Under the pieces are notes generated by a model that saw only the letters and a program-made list of their open reading frames with translations, made no database searches and was not told where the DNA came from. Below are positions 62,186 to 64,000 of a stretch of DNA of 64,000 nucleotides, one piece after another. Numbering within the stretch: position 1 is the stretch's first letter; each line of letters starts with the position of its first letter. The stretch comes from Microvirga pudoricolor (GTDB lineage Bacteria; Pseudomonadota; Alphaproteobacteria; Rhizobiales; Beijerinckiaceae): contig NZ_JAFEMB010000002.1 in assembly GCF_016892705.1 (NCBI RefSeq), positions 248,001-312,000 of the forward strand, in the 5' to 3' direction. A program made the translations under genes and the position numbers.

Positions 62186-62200
62186 GTTCGAATTTCGAAC
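62186..62200. promoter_or_regulatory. Probable MarR-type operator
   Basis: The perfect 15-bp palindrome GTTCGAA-T-TTCGAAC ends 28 bases before the regulator's ATG in the AT-rich spacer shared with the divergent type I exporter operon. MarR proteins commonly repress their own gene from such sites. Confidence 0.7.
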
Positions 62201-62228
62201 CAATCACTCGAGACGTGGCAGGTACAGA

Positions 62229-62849
62229 ATGGAACATAAGTCTATCGACGAGCTTACCGCTCTGGTACAGATCTCGGCTGCGAACTTTCCCTCTTACTCA
62301 CAGTCCGGTTCGCAGCCCGTCCCGGCTGCGGCGGCAGTTCATAAGGATGCCCCCAAGGAGCCCATGGAAACGGTTGAAGACACCACTTCCGTTGCACATC
62401 TCGACCTGGTGCGTTTGGTCGAGCGTGTCCACCGCCGTTATCTCGATCTCTTCCGCCTGGATCTCGGCCGGCTCGGCGTCGACGATCTGAGTCCGTCGCA
62501 GGTCCTGATGCTATTCACGATCGGCAATGATGAATTGTCGGTTCGCGACCTTATCGACCGAGGCTATTACCTCGGCTCCAATGCGTCGTATAACCTGAAG
62601 CGGCTCGTCGAGACCGGCTATGTGGACCGCAATGCCTCGGAGCGCGACAGACGCTCCGCCCGCATCCGGCTCTCGGACAAGGGTCGCAAGCTCTGCGAAG
62701 ATGTGCGCAAGCTCGATGAGTCCTACCAGCGCCTCGTCGCACGGACCTCGCAGGAGGCCCGGGAACTCGAGATCGCCTTCAAGACTTTGAGGCGCCTGGA
62801 GCAGGCCTGGACGAGTACCCTCCGCTACGGCGAGACCCAGCCCCTCTGA
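62229..62849 (+). CDS. MarR-family winged-helix regulator (LdtR-like)
   Basis: 206 residues. A variable N-terminus of ~55 residues precedes a winged-helix domain (LVRLVERVHRRYLDLFRLDLGRLGVDDLSPSQVLMLFTIGNDELSVRDLIDRGYYLGSNASYNLKRLVETGYV), followed by the wing (RSARIRLSDKGRKL) and a C-terminal dimerisation helix. The YLGSNASYNLKRLVETGY recognition segment is very close to that of rhizobial LdtR proteins, which control L,D-transpeptidase and stress/motility genes. A palindrome lies just upstream of the start. It may regulate itself and possibly the divergent exporter operon (inference). Confidence 0.85.
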   Translation: MEHKSIDELTALVQISAANFPSYSQSGSQPVPAAAAVHKDAPKEPMETVEDTTSVAHLDLVRLVERVHRRYLDLFRLDLGRLGVDDLSPSQVLMLFTIGNDELSVRDLIDRGYYLGSNASYNLKRLVETGYVDRNASERDRRSARIRLSDKGRKLCEDVRKLDESYQRLVARTSQEARELEIAFKTLRRLEQAWTSTLRYGETQPL

Positions 62850-62931
62850 CGGACAACACCTTCTTTCCGGCTGATGCAACCCTATAATAGGCTGCACCCG
62901 GTGTCGCCTTGTGAGCTTCAGGACAATTCTT

Positions 62932-63945
62932 ATGGCACGTTTTCTGGTTACAGGTGGGGCCGGCTATGTCGGAAGCCATACAGTTCTCGCACTCCATGAG
63001 CGCGGCGACGACGTCGTAGTGGTGGACGACCTCAGCATGGGTCACCGGGGCGCGGTGCCGAAGGGAGTCGAACTTGTTGTCGAGGATTTGGGAAATCAAT
63101 CCCGACTTCGCGAAATCTTCGCCGGTTGGACGTTCGACGGCGTCCTGCATTTCGCCGCGCGCTCCCTGGTCGGCGAGAGCATGCGCGAGCCGCTCCACTA
63201 TCTTGCCGAGAACGTCAACAACACCCTGCGAGTCGCCGAGGCGGCGATCAAGTCGGACTGCAAGCGCTTCGTTCTTTCCTCCACCGCCGCCTTGTTCGGG
63301 ATGCCTGATCGTATTCCCATCGACGAGGAATCGCTCCTGTCGCCGATTTCGCCCTATGGCGAATCCAAGCTCATGGCTGAGAAGGGCCTAGAATGGGCCG
63401 GGAAGATCCATGGCCTCCACTGGACGGCCTTACGCTACTTCAACGCCGCCGGCGCCGACCCGGAGGGGCGGCTGGGCGAAGATCACACGCCTGAAACCCA
63501 TCTTATCCCCCTCGCGATCAATGCGGCTCTCGGCTTGGGACCAGAGCTGACGGTGTTTGGCGACACTTACGAGACGCCTGACGGCACCGCCGTACGGGAC
63601 TATGTGCACGTCACCGATCTGGCGGATGCTCATCTGCGCGTCCTCGACCGTCTCGCGTTGGGTCAGGGCGGACGCTATAATGTCGGGAATGGAACGGGCT
63701 ATTCGGTCTTGGACGTGATCAAGGCCGTGGAGCGTGTGTCGGGCCGAAAGGTCCCCCACAAGATCGGGCCGCAGCGTCCCGGCGACCCACCTGTTCTTCT
63801 TGCATCGAACGAGCGACTGATCAGGGACACAGGCTGGAAACCCCGCTTCGACAAGCTTGAAGCGATCGTCGAAACCGCATGGCGATGGCGCTCCGCCCAC
63901 CCCGCCGGCTTCGAGACTGCAGCTCCTCTGCCAATTGCAAGCTGA
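62932..63945 (+). CDS. galE: UDP-glucose 4-epimerase
   Basis: 337 residues from the ATG at 62932 (AGGA eight bases before). It is an extended SDR with the NAD-binding TGGAGYVGSH at the N-terminus, the serine segment LSSTAALFGMPD, and the catalytic YGESK. C-terminal nucleotide-sugar-binding features include RYFNAAGADPEGRLGEDHTPETHLIPLA and DGTAVRDYVHVTDLADAH. It interconverts UDP-glucose and UDP-galactose, or the N-acetyl forms in some members, and supplies precursors for surface glycans. It may therefore feed the glycosyltransferase locus to its left, although it is transcribed separately. A hairpin follows. Confidence 0.93.
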   Translation: MARFLVTGGAGYVGSHTVLALHERGDDVVVVDDLSMGHRGAVPKGVELVVEDLGNQSRLREIFAGWTFDGVLHFAARSLVGESMREPLHYLAENVNNTLRVAEAAIKSDCKRFVLSSTAALFGMPDRIPIDEESLLSPISPYGESKLMAEKGLEWAGKIHGLHWTALRYFNAAGADPEGRLGEDHTPETHLIPLAINAALGLGPELTVFGDTYETPDGTAVRDYVHVTDLADAHLRVLDRLALGQGGRYNVGNGTGYSVLDVIKAVERVSGRKVPHKIGPQRPGDPPVLLASNERLIRDTGWKPRFDKLEAIVETAWRWRSAHPAGFETAAPLPIAS

Positions 63946-63968
63946 ACCCTTGCATCGCCCCCCATGGC

Positions 63969-63988
63969 AAGGCCCCTTTCGGGGCCTT
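63969..63988 (+). terminator. Terminator-like hairpin after galE
   Basis: A perfect 8-bp stem AAGGCCCC/GGGGCCTT with a TTTC loop starts 24 bases past the galE stop. The T-run after it is poor, so termination may be partial. Confidence 0.65.
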
Positions 63989-64000
63989 GTCGCATTCCTC

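Overview
The window is about 64 kb of high-GC chromosome from an alphaproteobacterium, most likely a soil or plant-associated member of the Hyphomicrobiales (Methylobacteriaceae/Microvirga-like; this is inference). Pointers are the fused MrpA-MrpB (PhaAB) antiporter subunit, an Omp31-type porin beginning ADLPSRAAP, a NepR-like anti-sigma protein, an LdtR-type MarR regulator, and CUT1 sugar ABC systems with LacI and ROK regulators. I see no tRNA, rRNA, CRISPR array or insertion sequence.

Layout. 0-7.7 kb: a partial hypothetical gene, a TolB/TPR membrane regulator, a Tat-exported DUF1254/DUF1214 protein, a small secreted protein and two outer-membrane beta-barrels, separated by long gene-poor spacers. 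7.7-13.8 kb: a six-gene Mrp/Pha cation/proton antiporter operon (mrpA+B fusion, C, D, E, F, G), all genes translationally coupled.

13.7-29.5 kb: an 11-gene minus-strand operon, divergent from a LacI regulator with a perfect palindrome between them. It encodes a sugar ABC transporter, a GH31 hydrolase, UxuA, an IlvD/Edd dehydratase, an HpcH/HpaI aldolase, an SMP-30 lactonase, an SDR dehydrogenase and a GH31 sulfoquinovosidase with the K-E-R-W sulfonate-recognition set. I read it as a sulfo-Entner-Doudoroff operon for plant sulfolipid sugar: import the glycoside, release sulfoquinovose, oxidise, delactonise, dehydrate, cleave to pyruvate and sulfolactaldehyde. Sulfolactaldehyde dehydrogenase, mutarotase and a sulfolactate exporter are not in the window, while UxuA and a second GH31 are unexpected additions.

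29.5-42.3 kb: an L,D-transpeptidase-like protein, then a second carbohydrate locus. A ROK regulator, a three-part PIG-L deacetylase and an EamA transporter run leftwards; a second CUT1 ABC transporter, an argininosuccinate-lyase-like enzyme and a PfkB kinase run rightwards to a strong terminator. This gene combination is not a pathway I can name and is the best candidate here for an undescribed catabolic route.

42.4-46.6 kb: small ORFs, a PAS-GGDEF diguanylate cyclase, an orphan NepR-like gene, a histidine acid phosphatase and an MgtC/SapB protein. 46.6-62 kb: a minus-strand surface locus. A type I secretion ABC protein and adaptor are followed by a strong terminator, then a 246-residue RTX protein that is almost all nonapeptide repeats, then eight tightly coupled genes (two large GT2-type proteins, a methyltransferase, two paralogous GT4 enzymes, a membrane-anchored coiled-coil protein, a polysaccharide pyruvyl transferase-like protein and a secreted propeller-like protein). 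The arrangement suggests secretion of an RTX surface protein together with a dedicated glycan. 62.2-64 kb: an LdtR-like MarR regulator with its own palindrome, and galE followed by a hairpin.
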